Positions 1 to 6,394 are shown, counted from the stretch's first letter. The stretch is DNA of 17,701 bases from JANOAR01 sp031411235 (GCA_031411235.1 JANOAR010000154.1:1-17701); one strand, 5' to 3'. Translations and numbers: made by a program. The notes: a model not told the origin generated them from the sequence alone.

Positions 1-101
1 TCGAAGACGATCTCCCCGTCCTCAAAGTGCGTGGCAAGATGGCGGTAGCCTTTGATTCCAAAGGCGTGGTGTAAAAGACTGTTTAGAGCATCAGGTTTCA
101 T
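1..101 (-). CDS. Transposase N-terminus, ISL3-like (partial)
   Basis: The frame is open from the ATG at 101 to the window edge and gives 33 residues. It contains HHAFGIKGYRHL and then THFEDGEIVF. ISL3-type transposases often begin with a short hydrophobic segment, a G-x-x-x-Y-R-like stretch and an acidic strand, followed by a zinc-finger CxxC motif. Here the zinc finger would lie beyond the window. No clear Shine-Dalgarno sequence precedes the ATG. The position just inside a GGCTCTT-type terminus supports the call more strongly than the residues do. It would be the DDE enzyme that cuts and joins the element ends. An unrelated small gene fragment cannot be excluded. Confidence 0.5.
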   Translation of the reverse strand, partial: MKPDALNSLLHHAFGIKGYRHLATHFEDGEIVF

Positions 102-207
102 GGGCGGGCCAGCACTTTGCCACCCGCTTGCCCGTTGGTAAACAGGGGCGAGAGCCCTCAATGCACCCCACGCTCCAACTCTTATGACTTAACTTTCCCG
201 AAGAGCC
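1..207 (-). mobile_element. Partial insertion sequence end, ISL3-like
   Basis: Read on the minus strand, the element begins at 207 with GGCTCTTCGGGAAAGTT (207 down to 191). This is the GGCTCTT-type terminus I know from ISL3-family elements. About 90 bases inside it the transposase start follows (101). Immediately outside the terminus, 208-215 is exactly eight T residues, and ISL3 elements typically make 8-bp duplications in AT-rich targets. The rest of the element, including the other terminus and the second copy of the duplication, lies outside the window. The family assignment therefore rests on one end and a short N-terminus. Confidence 0.6.
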
Positions 208-341
208 TTTTTTTTCTTGGGATGAGAGGGCTTTGATTTCATGAGCGGCCATGCTTGGGCCGAGCCCATGCCTTTTGCAAGGCGACACTGCGGGCCTAGA
301 CCCGCACCGTTCATCCGTTGCATGAGGCGCTAGGTTTGCTT

Positions 342-878
342 ATGACAGCGGCGATGAAAAACAGCACCTGGCACACCACTTTCCGCTCCCTCTTTGACCA
401 CTGCGTGCAGCGACATCGCGCTGGCAAGCAAGACTTCACCACCTGGTTCAATGCCACCGACAAGGCTTTCCTAGCCAGCATCGGCTGCCGTGAGCAGGAG
501 TTTTTCGACTTCGTGGACGACCATTGTCGCTATGGCGAAGAGCCTTCTTTTGAAACCGCGCTGCTCGTCGCTGCTGTGCGACGCGACTACTTTTTGAAGG
601 TACAAAAAGGCAAGCCCAGCGACAAGATCGTGCCCCCCTCTGCGCTACCTGCCAAGACAGCTGCGGTGGATGGCATCGTCTGGTTGCCACGCCTGATCGC
701 CAAAGCTCGCGCCAAGCTGCGCGGCGAGATGGACTCCGATACCATGTATGGCTGTGGTGGCGACCGCGCCTTCTTTGCCCAGCACGATGTGCATCCGGCA
801 GACCTTCTGCGAGCCGTTTGGGGCGCTAAGGAGGATGACACGAAGATCATCGCCTATGTGAAAAACAAAGGATTTTAA
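342..878 (+). CDS. DUF5069-like protein
   Basis: A cytosolic protein of 178 residues from the ATG at 342, with no signal peptide or membrane segment. It resembles the DUF5069 family, which I associate with planctomycetes and verrucomicrobia. The supporting stretches are TFRSLFDHCV near the N-terminus, FLASIGCREQEFFDFVDD, ETALLVAAVRRDYF, WLPRLIAKARAKLRGEMDSD, and MYGCGGDRAFF followed by DVHPADLLRAVW near the C-terminus. The biochemical function of the family is not known to me. A TTG at 318 and an ATG at 354 are other possible starts; 342 is preferred because GAGG and AGG stretches lie 7-13 bases upstream. The gene stands alone between the insertion sequence and the kdsA block. Confidence 0.7.
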   Translation: MTAAMKNSTWHTTFRSLFDHCVQRHRAGKQDFTTWFNATDKAFLASIGCREQEFFDFVDDHCRYGEEPSFETALLVAAVRRDYFLKVQKGKPSDKIVPPSALPAKTAAVDGIVWLPRLIAKARAKLRGEMDSDTMYGCGGDRAFFAQHDVHPADLLRAVWGAKEDDTKIIAYVKNKGF

Positions 879-895
879 GAATCAGGGATTTGAGT

Positions 896-923
896 TTGTC
901 TTTCCAAACTGAGTCGGTACAAT
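896..923 (+). promoter_or_regulatory. Possible sigma-70 promoter for the kdsA block
   Basis: TTGTCT (896-901) and TACAAT (918-923) are separated by 16 bases. They match the -35 consensus at 4 of 6 positions and the -10 consensus at 5 of 6. They lie in the only gap ahead of kdsA and would start transcription about 80 bases upstream of it. A 6-bp perfect inverted repeat, AGTTTG (893-898) and CAAACT (905-910), overlaps the -35 element and could be an operator or chance. Confidence 0.35.
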
Positions 924-1009
924 CTCCATAGAAATACGGCACACGGGCGCTGGCTGCGGAGGTCGGCTGCTAAGGGTGTCGCAGGCAGACCGATAAATAA
1001 TAGAGGGTG

Positions 1010-1840
1010 ATGGAAGAACTTCCAGTGGTGCAGATCGACGGACTCGCAGTGGATGGCGTGCAGCCCGTATTCATACTTGGGCCTTGTGTCATCGAGAGCG
1101 AGGCCTTCGTCTGGGATATGGCTCGCAGGCTAAAAACCATCGCCGACGGCCTCGGCGTGCGCTGGATATTTAAAGCCAGCTACGACAAGGCCAATCGCAG
1201 CGCCATCAGCAGCTACCGTGGCCTAGGCTGTGAAGCAGGCTGCCGCATCCTCGCCGACATCGGAGCCGAACTGGGCGTCCCTGTGACCACCGATGTCCAC
1301 TCATGCGCCGAGGCCGAGCAAGCGGCAGAGTACATCGACCTGCTGCAAATCCCCGCCTTCCTCTGCCGCCAGACTGACCTCATCGTCACCGCTGGAAAAA
1401 CAGGCCGCGCGGTGAATGTGAAGAAAGGCCAATTTCTCGCCCCCTGGGATATGAAAAACATTGGCGACAAGTTGCTCAGCGTCGGCTGCAAAGACTTCGT
1501 CTTCACCGAGCGCGGCACCACCTTCGGCTACAACAACCTCGTCGCCGACATGCGTTCGCTCTACTGGATGCGCGAGCTGGGCTACCGCGTCTGCTTCGAT
1601 GCCACGCACTCCGTGCAGCGCCCCGGTGGCAACGGCACCACGACTGGCGGCGATGGCAAACTTGCTCCCGTTTTAGCCCGTGCCGCCGTCGCCACAGGCG
1701 TAGATATGGTATTCATCGAGACCCATATCGACCCCAGCAAAGCCTTCTCCGATGGCCCCAACCAAATCCCGCTAGCTGATCTCGCAGCCTTGTTAAAGCA
1801 ACTCACCCAAATCCATGAAATCACCCGCATGGCAGTCTAG
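1010..1840 (+). CDS. kdsA: 3-deoxy-8-phosphooctulonate synthase (Kdo-8-P synthase)
   Basis: Condenses phosphoenolpyruvate with D-arabinose 5-phosphate to Kdo-8-phosphate, a cytosolic step towards the inner core of LPS. The 276 residues cover the full length of the family. Hallmarks are GPCVIES at the N-terminus, FKASYDKANRSAISSYRG, TDVHS, QIPAFLCRQTDL, VNVKKGQFLAPWDMKNI, ERGTTFGYNNLV, FDATHSVQ and FIETH. Numbering from the GTG at 1007, Cys27, His201, Glu238 and Asp249 match the four metal ligands of the metal-dependent (Aquifex-type) class. The E. coli-type enzyme has Asn in place of that Cys. An in-frame GTG at 1007 directly precedes the ATG, and AGAGGG overlaps it, so either may start translation. 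The end overlaps the next gene by 26 bases. Confidence 0.95.
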   Translation: MEELPVVQIDGLAVDGVQPVFILGPCVIESEAFVWDMARRLKTIADGLGVRWIFKASYDKANRSAISSYRGLGCEAGCRILADIGAELGVPVTTDVHSCAEAEQAAEYIDLLQIPAFLCRQTDLIVTAGKTGRAVNVKKGQFLAPWDMKNIGDKLLSVGCKDFVFTERGTTFGYNNLVADMRSLYWMRELGYRVCFDATHSVQRPGGNGTTTGGDGKLAPVLARAAVATGVDMVFIETHIDPSKAFSDGPNQIPLADLAALLKQLTQIHEITRMAV

Positions 1841-2492
1841 CGCTCTGCTCCTTGTTCTCGCGCTTTTCATCTTCACCCACCTCGCGCCCTCCCTAGAGGC
1901 TGCGGACAAAAAACTCGACGCACCCAAGACCGAAAAAAGCAAATCTAGCAAAGGCAAATCCAGTAAAGGCAAAACCACCACCGAGCCCGCCCCTGAACCC
2001 ACCGCCCAGGATGGCCTAGGAGCCATGGGCGACATGATCCCCGAAGGAATGCGCAACCTCAAGGTGCGTATCCCAGGCTTTCAAGCAGGCCGGCAGAGTT
2101 CACTGATCACCGCCGACGCCGTGACACGGCAAAAAGACCACACCCTCTTTGCGGAAAAAATGGCCATTCACATGTTCGCCGTGAAGCCCGAAGAAAACGT
2201 CCGCGTGGATCTGCGCAGCGCCACCTACAACATGACGACCCAAGTGCTCACCAGCCAAGAGCGCAGCCGTGTGAGTCGCAAAGATTTCCAAATCGAAGGC
2301 GATTCGATGGTCTTCGATACCACCACATCGCAGGGTAAAATGGTGGGCCGCGTACACATGATCATCTATGACGCCAAGTCATTCAGTCAAGTCGCCCAGG
2401 GTGCCAATACCCCCACCGACGCGCCAGCCGTGCCCCCCGTAACCACGCCCACCCCCGACCAACCCAAACCTGCTCCCCAGAATGCCCCATAA
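1815..2492 (+). CDS. LptC-like LPS export protein
   Basis: A predicted envelope protein of 225 residues. It begins with a hydrophobic signal or anchor (about residues 8-30, with LEA before AD as a possible signal peptidase I site). A Lys/Ser-rich linker with SSKGKSSKGK and a Pro-rich stretch follow, and then a beta-strand-rich domain (about residues 75-195). The repeated pattern of polar strands, with LITADAVTRQKDHTLFAEKM, FQIEGDSMVFDTTTSQ and GRVHMIIYD, matches the LptC/LptA jellyroll superfamily. In Gram-negative bacteria LptC is an inner-membrane protein that passes LPS from LptB2FG to LptA. The C-terminal 30 residues are Pro-rich and low in complexity. The place between kdsA and an LptA-like gene strongly supports LptC; sequence alone is weaker. 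It overlaps kdsA by 26 bases and the next gene by 11. Confidence 0.7.
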   Translation: MKSPAWQSSALLLVLALFIFTHLAPSLEAADKKLDAPKTEKSKSSKGKSSKGKTTTEPAPEPTAQDGLGAMGDMIPEGMRNLKVRIPGFQAGRQSSLITADAVTRQKDHTLFAEKMAIHMFAVKPEENVRVDLRSATYNMTTQVLTSQERSRVSRKDFQIEGDSMVFDTTTSQGKMVGRVHMIIYDAKSFSQVAQGANTPTDAPAVPPVTTPTPDQPKPAPQNAP

Positions 2493-3579
2493 AAATCTAT
2501 CCCGCACGCCCCGCATTACTGCCGCAGCGCTGCTCATGGTCGCCACATGGCACAGCCTGCCGTGCCATGCCCAGACGACCCCTGCAGCCGCCAGCGAGAA
2601 CGTCACCGCGATCAACGAGCGCCTCAACGCCGCCCGCGCCCGCGTCGCCTCGGGACAATCCAGCCTCATCACCGACGCCACAGCCTCAGCCGCGCTGAAA
2701 GCGAAAGCAGCCGAAGCCGCCAGTCGCGCCACCCAGCCCAGCGACCCCATCGCTACCGCTCGCGAAGCCGCCAGCCAGCAACGGCTCGATAGCGCCATGA
2801 GCAATCTTTCCCCCGAAGGGAAACAACTCCTCGCCCAGAATACCGTGCCAGTGGCCGTACCCGTTGAAGACACACCCAGCACCACCCCAGCCACCAGTCC
2901 CACAGGCCCAAAGCCTACCCCGTTAAAGCCAGCGCCCCTCGCGCCGCCAGCCAAAGTGGCTGCCGAAACCATCATCAACGCCAACGAGATGTACTTCGAT
3001 GGCACGGGCTCCATTATTGTCTATGTCGGCAACGTCGATGTGCGCAAACCCGGCCTCCACATCACCTGTGACGAGTTTGAAGTTCACATGAAAAAGCAGC
3101 CCAAGACAGAAGCGCCCCCACCTGTGAAACCCGGTGCCGCCGCAGTCGCACCAGCCGCCGCCAACATCGCTGCCCTCGCCACTAAACCCGCCACCGCAGC
3201 CCCAGGCACGCCAGCCGCCGCTACGACCAGCAGCAAAAGCTCCAACGAAGACAACATCGAAAAAGCCATCGCCCGAGGCCGCATGGTCATCATCGAAAAA
3301 CAAGGCGTTGCAGGCGAAACCCAGATCGGCCAATGCCGTGAAGCCACCTATGAAGGCTCGACGGGCAACATCTATCTGCGTGTCTGGCCCCAGGTGCAGA
3401 AAGGCAACAACATCATCACCGCTGCCGAAGAAACCACCCTCATGACCCTCACCGAAGCAGGCGACTTCAACGCCAAAGGCCGCACTAAATCCCTCCTCGC
3501 CAACAGCAAAGACAAAAACGGCAACCCACTGCCCGCCCCGGGTGGCCTCTCCCTCCCCGTCCCCCCTCCAGGCCAGTAA
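2482..3579 (+). CDS. LptA/OstA-like periplasmic LPS-transport protein
   Basis: A predicted periplasmic protein of 365 residues with a signal peptide (HAQ about residues 30-32). The OstA/LptA-type region begins near residue 160 with AETIINANEMYFDGTGSIIV, then YVGNVDVRKPG and ITCDEFEVHM. A second half follows (AIARGRMVIIEK, CREATYEGSTGNIYLR, and strands to about 340). LptA proteins form a beta-jellyroll bridge that carries LPS across the periplasm, and the half motifs fit that fold. Two oddities stand out. About 130 Ala/Pro/Ser-rich residues precede the domain, and a further 45 or so Ala/Pro-rich residues split the two halves. E. coli LptA is only about 185 residues long. It overlaps the LptC-like gene by 11 bases, so the two are probably translationally coupled. 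Confidence 0.75.
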   Translation: MPHKNLSRTPRITAAALLMVATWHSLPCHAQTTPAAASENVTAINERLNAARARVASGQSSLITDATASAALKAKAAEAASRATQPSDPIATAREAASQQRLDSAMSNLSPEGKQLLAQNTVPVAVPVEDTPSTTPATSPTGPKPTPLKPAPLAPPAKVAAETIINANEMYFDGTGSIIVYVGNVDVRKPGLHITCDEFEVHMKKQPKTEAPPPVKPGAAAVAPAAANIAALATKPATAAPGTPAAATTSSKSSNEDNIEKAIARGRMVIIEKQGVAGETQIGQCREATYEGSTGNIYLRVWPQVQKGNNIITAAEETTLMTLTEAGDFNAKGRTKSLLANSKDKNGNPLPAPGGLSLPVPPPGQ

Positions 3580-3606
3580 CGCTCCCTTCTCCATTTCACC
3601 ATTATT

Positions 3607-3641
3607 CGATGTTGAACGTTTGATGTTCAATGTTCGATGTT
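3607..3641 (+). repeat. Five tandem heptads before lptB
   Basis: Five consecutive 7-base units fit the pattern (C/G/T)(G/A)A(T/C)GTT: CGATGTT, GAACGTT, TGATGTT, CAATGTT and CGATGTT. CATTATT just upstream (3600-3606) may be a decayed unit. The array lies in the 74-base gap between the LptA-like gene and lptB and runs into the longest possible lptB frame. From memory, similar GATGTTCAATGTTC-type arrays are scattered between genes in verrucomicrobia and planctomycetes; this cannot be tested here. Confidence 0.7.
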
Positions 3642-3653
3642 CCAGATCTTCCC

Positions 3654-4541
3654 ATGCCACCTCCCAAAAAGCCTCTCCCAAAGGCCAAACGTATCGAGTC
3701 GCGCAAGCCACAGCACGCCTTCTCGTCGCACGCCCAAGCGCCCCTCGCAGAAACCCCCGAGCAACGCATCTGGGACGAAGATCGAGTCGCCGTGAACTAT
3801 GACGACCGAGGCAACGACAACGTCCTGCTTTACACCCGTGGCTTGGTCAAAGAATACGATGGGCGCGCCGTTGTGAACGGCGTCGATATCGAGGTGAAGC
3901 GCGGTGAGATTGTCGGCCTACTTGGTCCGAACGGTGCGGGCAAGACCACCACCTTTTATATGATTGTAGGACTCGTACGCCCCAACGGAGGCCAAGTCGT
4001 CTTCGACGGCAAAGACGCCACCCATCAGCCCATGTACAAGCGCGCCCGCCTCGGCATGGGCTACCTCCCCCAGGAGGAATCCATCTTTCGTAAACTCACC
4101 GTGCGAGAAAACATCCTCGCCGTCATGGAGACACAAAATTTCACCAAACAAGAGCGCAAAGACCAGTGCGATGGCTTGATGGAAAAGTTCGGCATCTCCC
4201 ACGTCGCCGACAACATCGCCATCACCCTCTCCGGCGGCGAAAAGCGTCGTCTCACCATCGCTCGCTCGCTCGTCACCGAGCCAAAGTTATTAATGTTGGA
4301 TGAACCCTTCAGCGGAGTAGACCCCATCGCTGTCTCAGAAATCCAGGAGATCATTCGTATGCTAAGGCGCGCTGGGTTGGCTATTTTAATCACGGATCAC
4401 AACGTCCGCGAGACCCTCAGCATCGTTGATCGCGCCTACCTCATCTATGAGGGCAAGGTCAAACTCGAAGGCCCCCAGGAATTCCTGGTCAACGACCCCA
4501 TGGCCAAAAAACTTTACCTCGGCGAGGACTTCAAAATGTAA
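3654..4541 (+). CDS. lptB: LPS export system ATP-binding protein LptB
   Basis: The cytoplasmic ATPase of the LptB2FG exporter, which extracts LPS from the inner membrane. ABC motifs are in order: Walker A GPNGAGKTT, the Q-loop in GYLPQEESIFRKLTV, signature LSGGEKRR, Walker B KLLMLDEPFSGVDP, and the switch His in ITDHNVRETL. The C-terminal MAKKLYLGEDF is typical of LptB. From the ATG at 3654 the protein has 295 residues. The ABC domain begins only after about 55 Lys/Pro-rich and polar residues, an N-terminal extension that E. coli LptB lacks. An ATG at 3630 would add 8 residues encoded within the heptad repeat, so 3654 is preferred. It lies 74 bases behind the LptA-like gene on the same strand. 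Confidence 0.93.
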   Translation: MPPPKKPLPKAKRIESRKPQHAFSSHAQAPLAETPEQRIWDEDRVAVNYDDRGNDNVLLYTRGLVKEYDGRAVVNGVDIEVKRGEIVGLLGPNGAGKTTTFYMIVGLVRPNGGQVVFDGKDATHQPMYKRARLGMGYLPQEESIFRKLTVRENILAVMETQNFTKQERKDQCDGLMEKFGISHVADNIAITLSGGEKRRLTIARSLVTEPKLLMLDEPFSGVDPIAVSEIQEIIRMLRRAGLAILITDHNVRETLSIVDRAYLIYEGKVKLEGPQEFLVNDPMAKKLYLGEDFKM

Positions 4542-4567
4542 CACGCTCGCCCGAGAACACCCCTTTT

Positions 4568-4586
4568 CCCTGCTCCAATGGCAGGG
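4568..4586. other. Hairpin between lptB and hpf
   Basis: CCCTGC (4568-4573) and GCAGGG (4581-4586) form a perfect 6-bp stem with a 7-base loop, flanked by TTTT on the left and CAAAAA on the right. No U-run follows on the plus strand, so it is a poor plus-strand terminator. It may instead attenuate or stabilise the transcript between lptB and hpf. Confidence 0.4.
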
Positions 4587-4615
4587 CAAAAACCAAAATA
4601 AGAGGAACGGATAAT

Positions 4616-4622
4616 AGGAGGA
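4616..4622 (+). promoter_or_regulatory. Strong Shine-Dalgarno of hpf
   Basis: AGGAGGA ends 9 bases before the ATG at 4632. Most genes in this window have no clear Shine-Dalgarno, so this site fixes the hpf start and suggests high translation. Confidence 0.8.
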
Positions 4623-4631
4623 CATAAACAC

Positions 4632-5237
4632 ATGCAAGTGCATAACGTTAACCTGCCGATCACAGTGACGGGACGTCACGTGGAAGTCACTGAAGCCATG
4701 CGCGATTATGCGCGGAAAAAAATCGAGGGCTTACACCTCGACTACCCGCGCATCATCGAGGCCAAAGTGATCCTGGACGTGCAAACGCACCACAACCAGC
4801 AGAAGGCCGAAATCATACTTTTCTGTGCGAACCACATTGTCATCGAGGTGGACTCCACCACGCATGACATTTACAGCGCCATCGACGACACTTTGTCGAA
4901 GCTGACGCGGAGGATGCGCAAGTACAAGACCCGAATGCTCAAAGGCCATCGGCCCCGCAAAGGCTCTGTCAAAGGTACCGAAGAACGCATCTACCAAGAA
5001 AGCGACCTCGACACCGACGCCGACCACATCGAGCACGCCTATGTCCATAAAGAGCAGCACAGCATCCGTCCGCTCTACCCCGATGAAGCCATGCTCGACC
5101 TCGCCATGAGCGAGAAGCCCTTCATCGTCTTCCACAACCAATTCAGCCACAAGCTCGCCATTCTCTACAAGCGTAAAGACGGCGAATACGGCCTCATCGA
5201 ACCCGAAGTCATGGGCAACGGCAACGGACACTCGTAG
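4632..5237 (+). CDS. hpf: Ribosome hibernation promoting factor, long form
   Basis: Binds the 30S decoding region and promotes formation of inactive 100S ribosome dimers in slow growth or stress. The 201 residues have the long-form architecture. The N-terminal ribosome-binding domain (about 1-105) begins with LPITVTGRHVEVTEAMRDYA and contains AKVILDVQ and DIYSAIDDTLSKLTRRMRKY. An acidic linker follows. The C-terminal dimerisation domain (about 145-195) carries IRPLYPDEAMLDLAM, KPFIVFHNQ and LYKRKDGEYGLIEP. In E. coli hpf follows lptB and rpoN. Here it follows lptB directly and rpoN is absent, so only part of that arrangement is kept. A strong Shine-Dalgarno precedes it and a terminator follows. 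Confidence 0.95.
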   Translation: MQVHNVNLPITVTGRHVEVTEAMRDYARKKIEGLHLDYPRIIEAKVILDVQTHHNQQKAEIILFCANHIVIEVDSTTHDIYSAIDDTLSKLTRRMRKYKTRMLKGHRPRKGSVKGTEERIYQESDLDTDADHIEHAYVHKEQHSIRPLYPDEAMLDLAMSEKPFIVFHNQFSHKLAILYKRKDGEYGLIEPEVMGNGNGHS

Positions 5238-5257
5238 CCTTTAAACCCCATAAACCC

Positions 5258-5290
5258 AGCCCACGGCAACCCAGTTGTCGTGGGCTTTTT
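5258..5290 (+). terminator. Rho-independent terminator after hpf
   Basis: AGCCCACGGCAAC (5258-5270) pairs with GTTGTCGTGGGCT (5274-5286) over 13 bp with one G-U pair. The loop is CCA, and TTTTT (5286-5290) follows. It begins 20 bases after the hpf stop and closes the kdsA-hpf transcript. Confidence 0.9.
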
Positions 5291-5336
5291 ATTGCCATTT
5301 AATAGCGTCGGAGCGGCAATAGGAGGGGAAGACTTT

Positions 5337-5464
5337 ACCACGAATGAACACGGACGTTCACGAATAGAGGAACCACGATCGGTCACAATCGAGCGAGCGA
5401 ACGATCAGCAGCAATGTGACACCGATAGGCCTACCATGAGTGTCTATTCGTGTTCATCTGTGGT
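5337..5464. repeat. Nested inverted repeat element
   Basis: Outer arms are ACCACGAATGAACAC (from 5337) and GTGTTCATCTGTGGT (ending 5464), complementary except for two bases. A further GTGTCTATTCGT-type stretch is paralleled by TTCACGAATAGA on the left. Inside these, ATCGGTCACA (5378-5387) and TGTGACACCGAT (5415-5426) are also complementary, with a 2-base bulge. The whole 128 bases could fold into one long interrupted hairpin. No transposase or clear target duplication is seen. It may be a small non-autonomous or REP-like repeat, and its ACCACGAATGAACAC wording resembles dispersed repeats I recall from verrucomicrobia. Confidence 0.6.
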
Positions 5465-5599
5465 TGCTCTGGAATGACCTGCGAATGCCAAGACGCTCGC
5501 TTCTAGCAAAGCTGGCATTGCTCCATAAGCCTCGCCATTCGACGCTTCACAGCGCACAAAGCTTTGCACCGCCCCAGACTCAGAGCCACAGATGCAGCT
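5465..5599. other. Intergenic leader before rsmI, no gene seen
   Basis: No ORF of convincing composition lies here. AATGCCA (5484-5490) and TGGCATT (5513-5519) are complementary, and GCTT/AAGC pair between them, giving a weak hairpin. I see no convincing promoter for rsmI. Confidence 0.4.
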
Positions 5600-6394
5600 A
5601 TGATCCAGCCCGACGACGACACAGCTATCGAAGCCAACCCAGACGCTGATGCCACCACGCCAGCCCCCTACCCTGCTGCTAGCACCTACACCGAGCTAAA
5701 ACCCGGCCTGCACCTCGTCGCCACGCCCATCGGCAATCTCGCCGACATCACCCTCCGCGCCCTCGATGTCTTGAAACGAGCTGACCTCATTGCCTGCGAG
5801 GACACACGCCACTCGGGACGCCTATTGCAGCACTACCAAATCCATCGCCCACTCATCAGCCTCAACGAGCACAACGAAGCCCGGCGCATCCCCGAACTCA
5901 TCGAGCGCATCGCCAAGGGCGACGTCATCGCCGTCGTCTCCGATGCCGGCATGCCCACCCTTTCCGACCCAGGGCAAAGACTCGTCCATGCCGTCATCGC
6001 CGCTGGCCGACACGTCGAAGTCTTGCCCGGCCCATCATCCATCCTCACCGCCCTCGCCGCATCCGGCCTGCCCACCACCCCCTTTTATTTCGGCGGCTTC
6101 CTACCGCACAAAAAAGGCCAGCGAGCCCGCGATCTCATCGCCGCCATGCAGCGCGAGGACGCCACCTCGATCTTTTTCGAGAGCCCCTACCGCATTCTTT
6201 CCACACTGGAATTACTCGTCGAGCTAGCCCCCGACCACCCCATCGTCGTCGCCCGCGAGCTGACCAAACGCTTCGAGGACTACCAGCGCGGCACCCCATG
6301 CAGCCTCTTCAAACACTTCACCCAAAAACCACCCAAAGGGGAATTCGTCCTGCTCATCGCCCCCAAGGAATTGCCCAAGTGGATGACGCGGTAG
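5600..6394 (+). CDS. rsmI: 16S rRNA (cytidine(1402)-2'-O)-methyltransferase
   Basis: Transfers a methyl group from S-adenosylmethionine to the ribose of C1402 in the 16S rRNA decoding centre. The tetrapyrrole-methylase fold is clear: VATPIGNLADITLRAL, ACEDTRHSGRLLQHY, SLNEHNE, VVSDAGMPTLSDPG, PGPSSILTALAASGLP, FYFGGFLPHKKGQR, FFESPYRI, VARELTKRFE and KGEFVLLIAP. From the ATG at 5600 it has 264 residues, of which about the first 33 are a poorly conserved acidic and Thr/Pro-rich tail. A TTG at 5564 would add 12 more. The protein ends soon after the catalytic domain, so the roughly 40-residue C-terminal helical extension of E. coli RsmI is absent. It follows the inverted-repeat spacer and faces the next gene tail to tail. 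Confidence 0.93.
   Translation: MIQPDDDTAIEANPDADATTPAPYPAASTYTELKPGLHLVATPIGNLADITLRALDVLKRADLIACEDTRHSGRLLQHYQIHRPLISLNEHNEARRIPELIERIAKGDVIAVVSDAGMPTLSDPGQRLVHAVIAAGRHVEVLPGPSSILTALAASGLPTTPFYFGGFLPHKKGQRARDLIAAMQREDATSIFFESPYRILSTLELLVELAPDHPIVVARELTKRFEDYQRGTPCSLFKHFTQKPPKGEFVLLIAPKELPKWMTR

Noticed and set aside
3..74. Plus-strand open frame ending in TAA at 74, as the tail of an upstream gene
   Set aside because: It is short and would lie antisense to the better-supported transposase frame inside the insertion sequence end.
208..215. T-run as a rho-independent terminator
   Set aside because: No stable GC-rich stem precedes it on the plus strand. The sequence before it is the insertion sequence terminus.
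91..288. Minus-strand 65-residue ORF across the insertion sequence terminus
   Set aside because: It crosses the terminal repeat and the T-run, has low-quality composition, and overlaps the transposase start in another frame.
2923..3711. Minus-strand 262-residue ORF opposite the LptA-like gene
   Set aside because: It is a shadow produced by the Ala/Pro-rich coding bias of the plus-strand gene, and its start lies across the heptad repeat.
4731..5231. Minus-strand 166-residue ORF opposite hpf
   Set aside because: The plus-strand frame encodes a clear full-length Hpf. The reverse frame is Val/Asp-rich shadow without recognisable domains.
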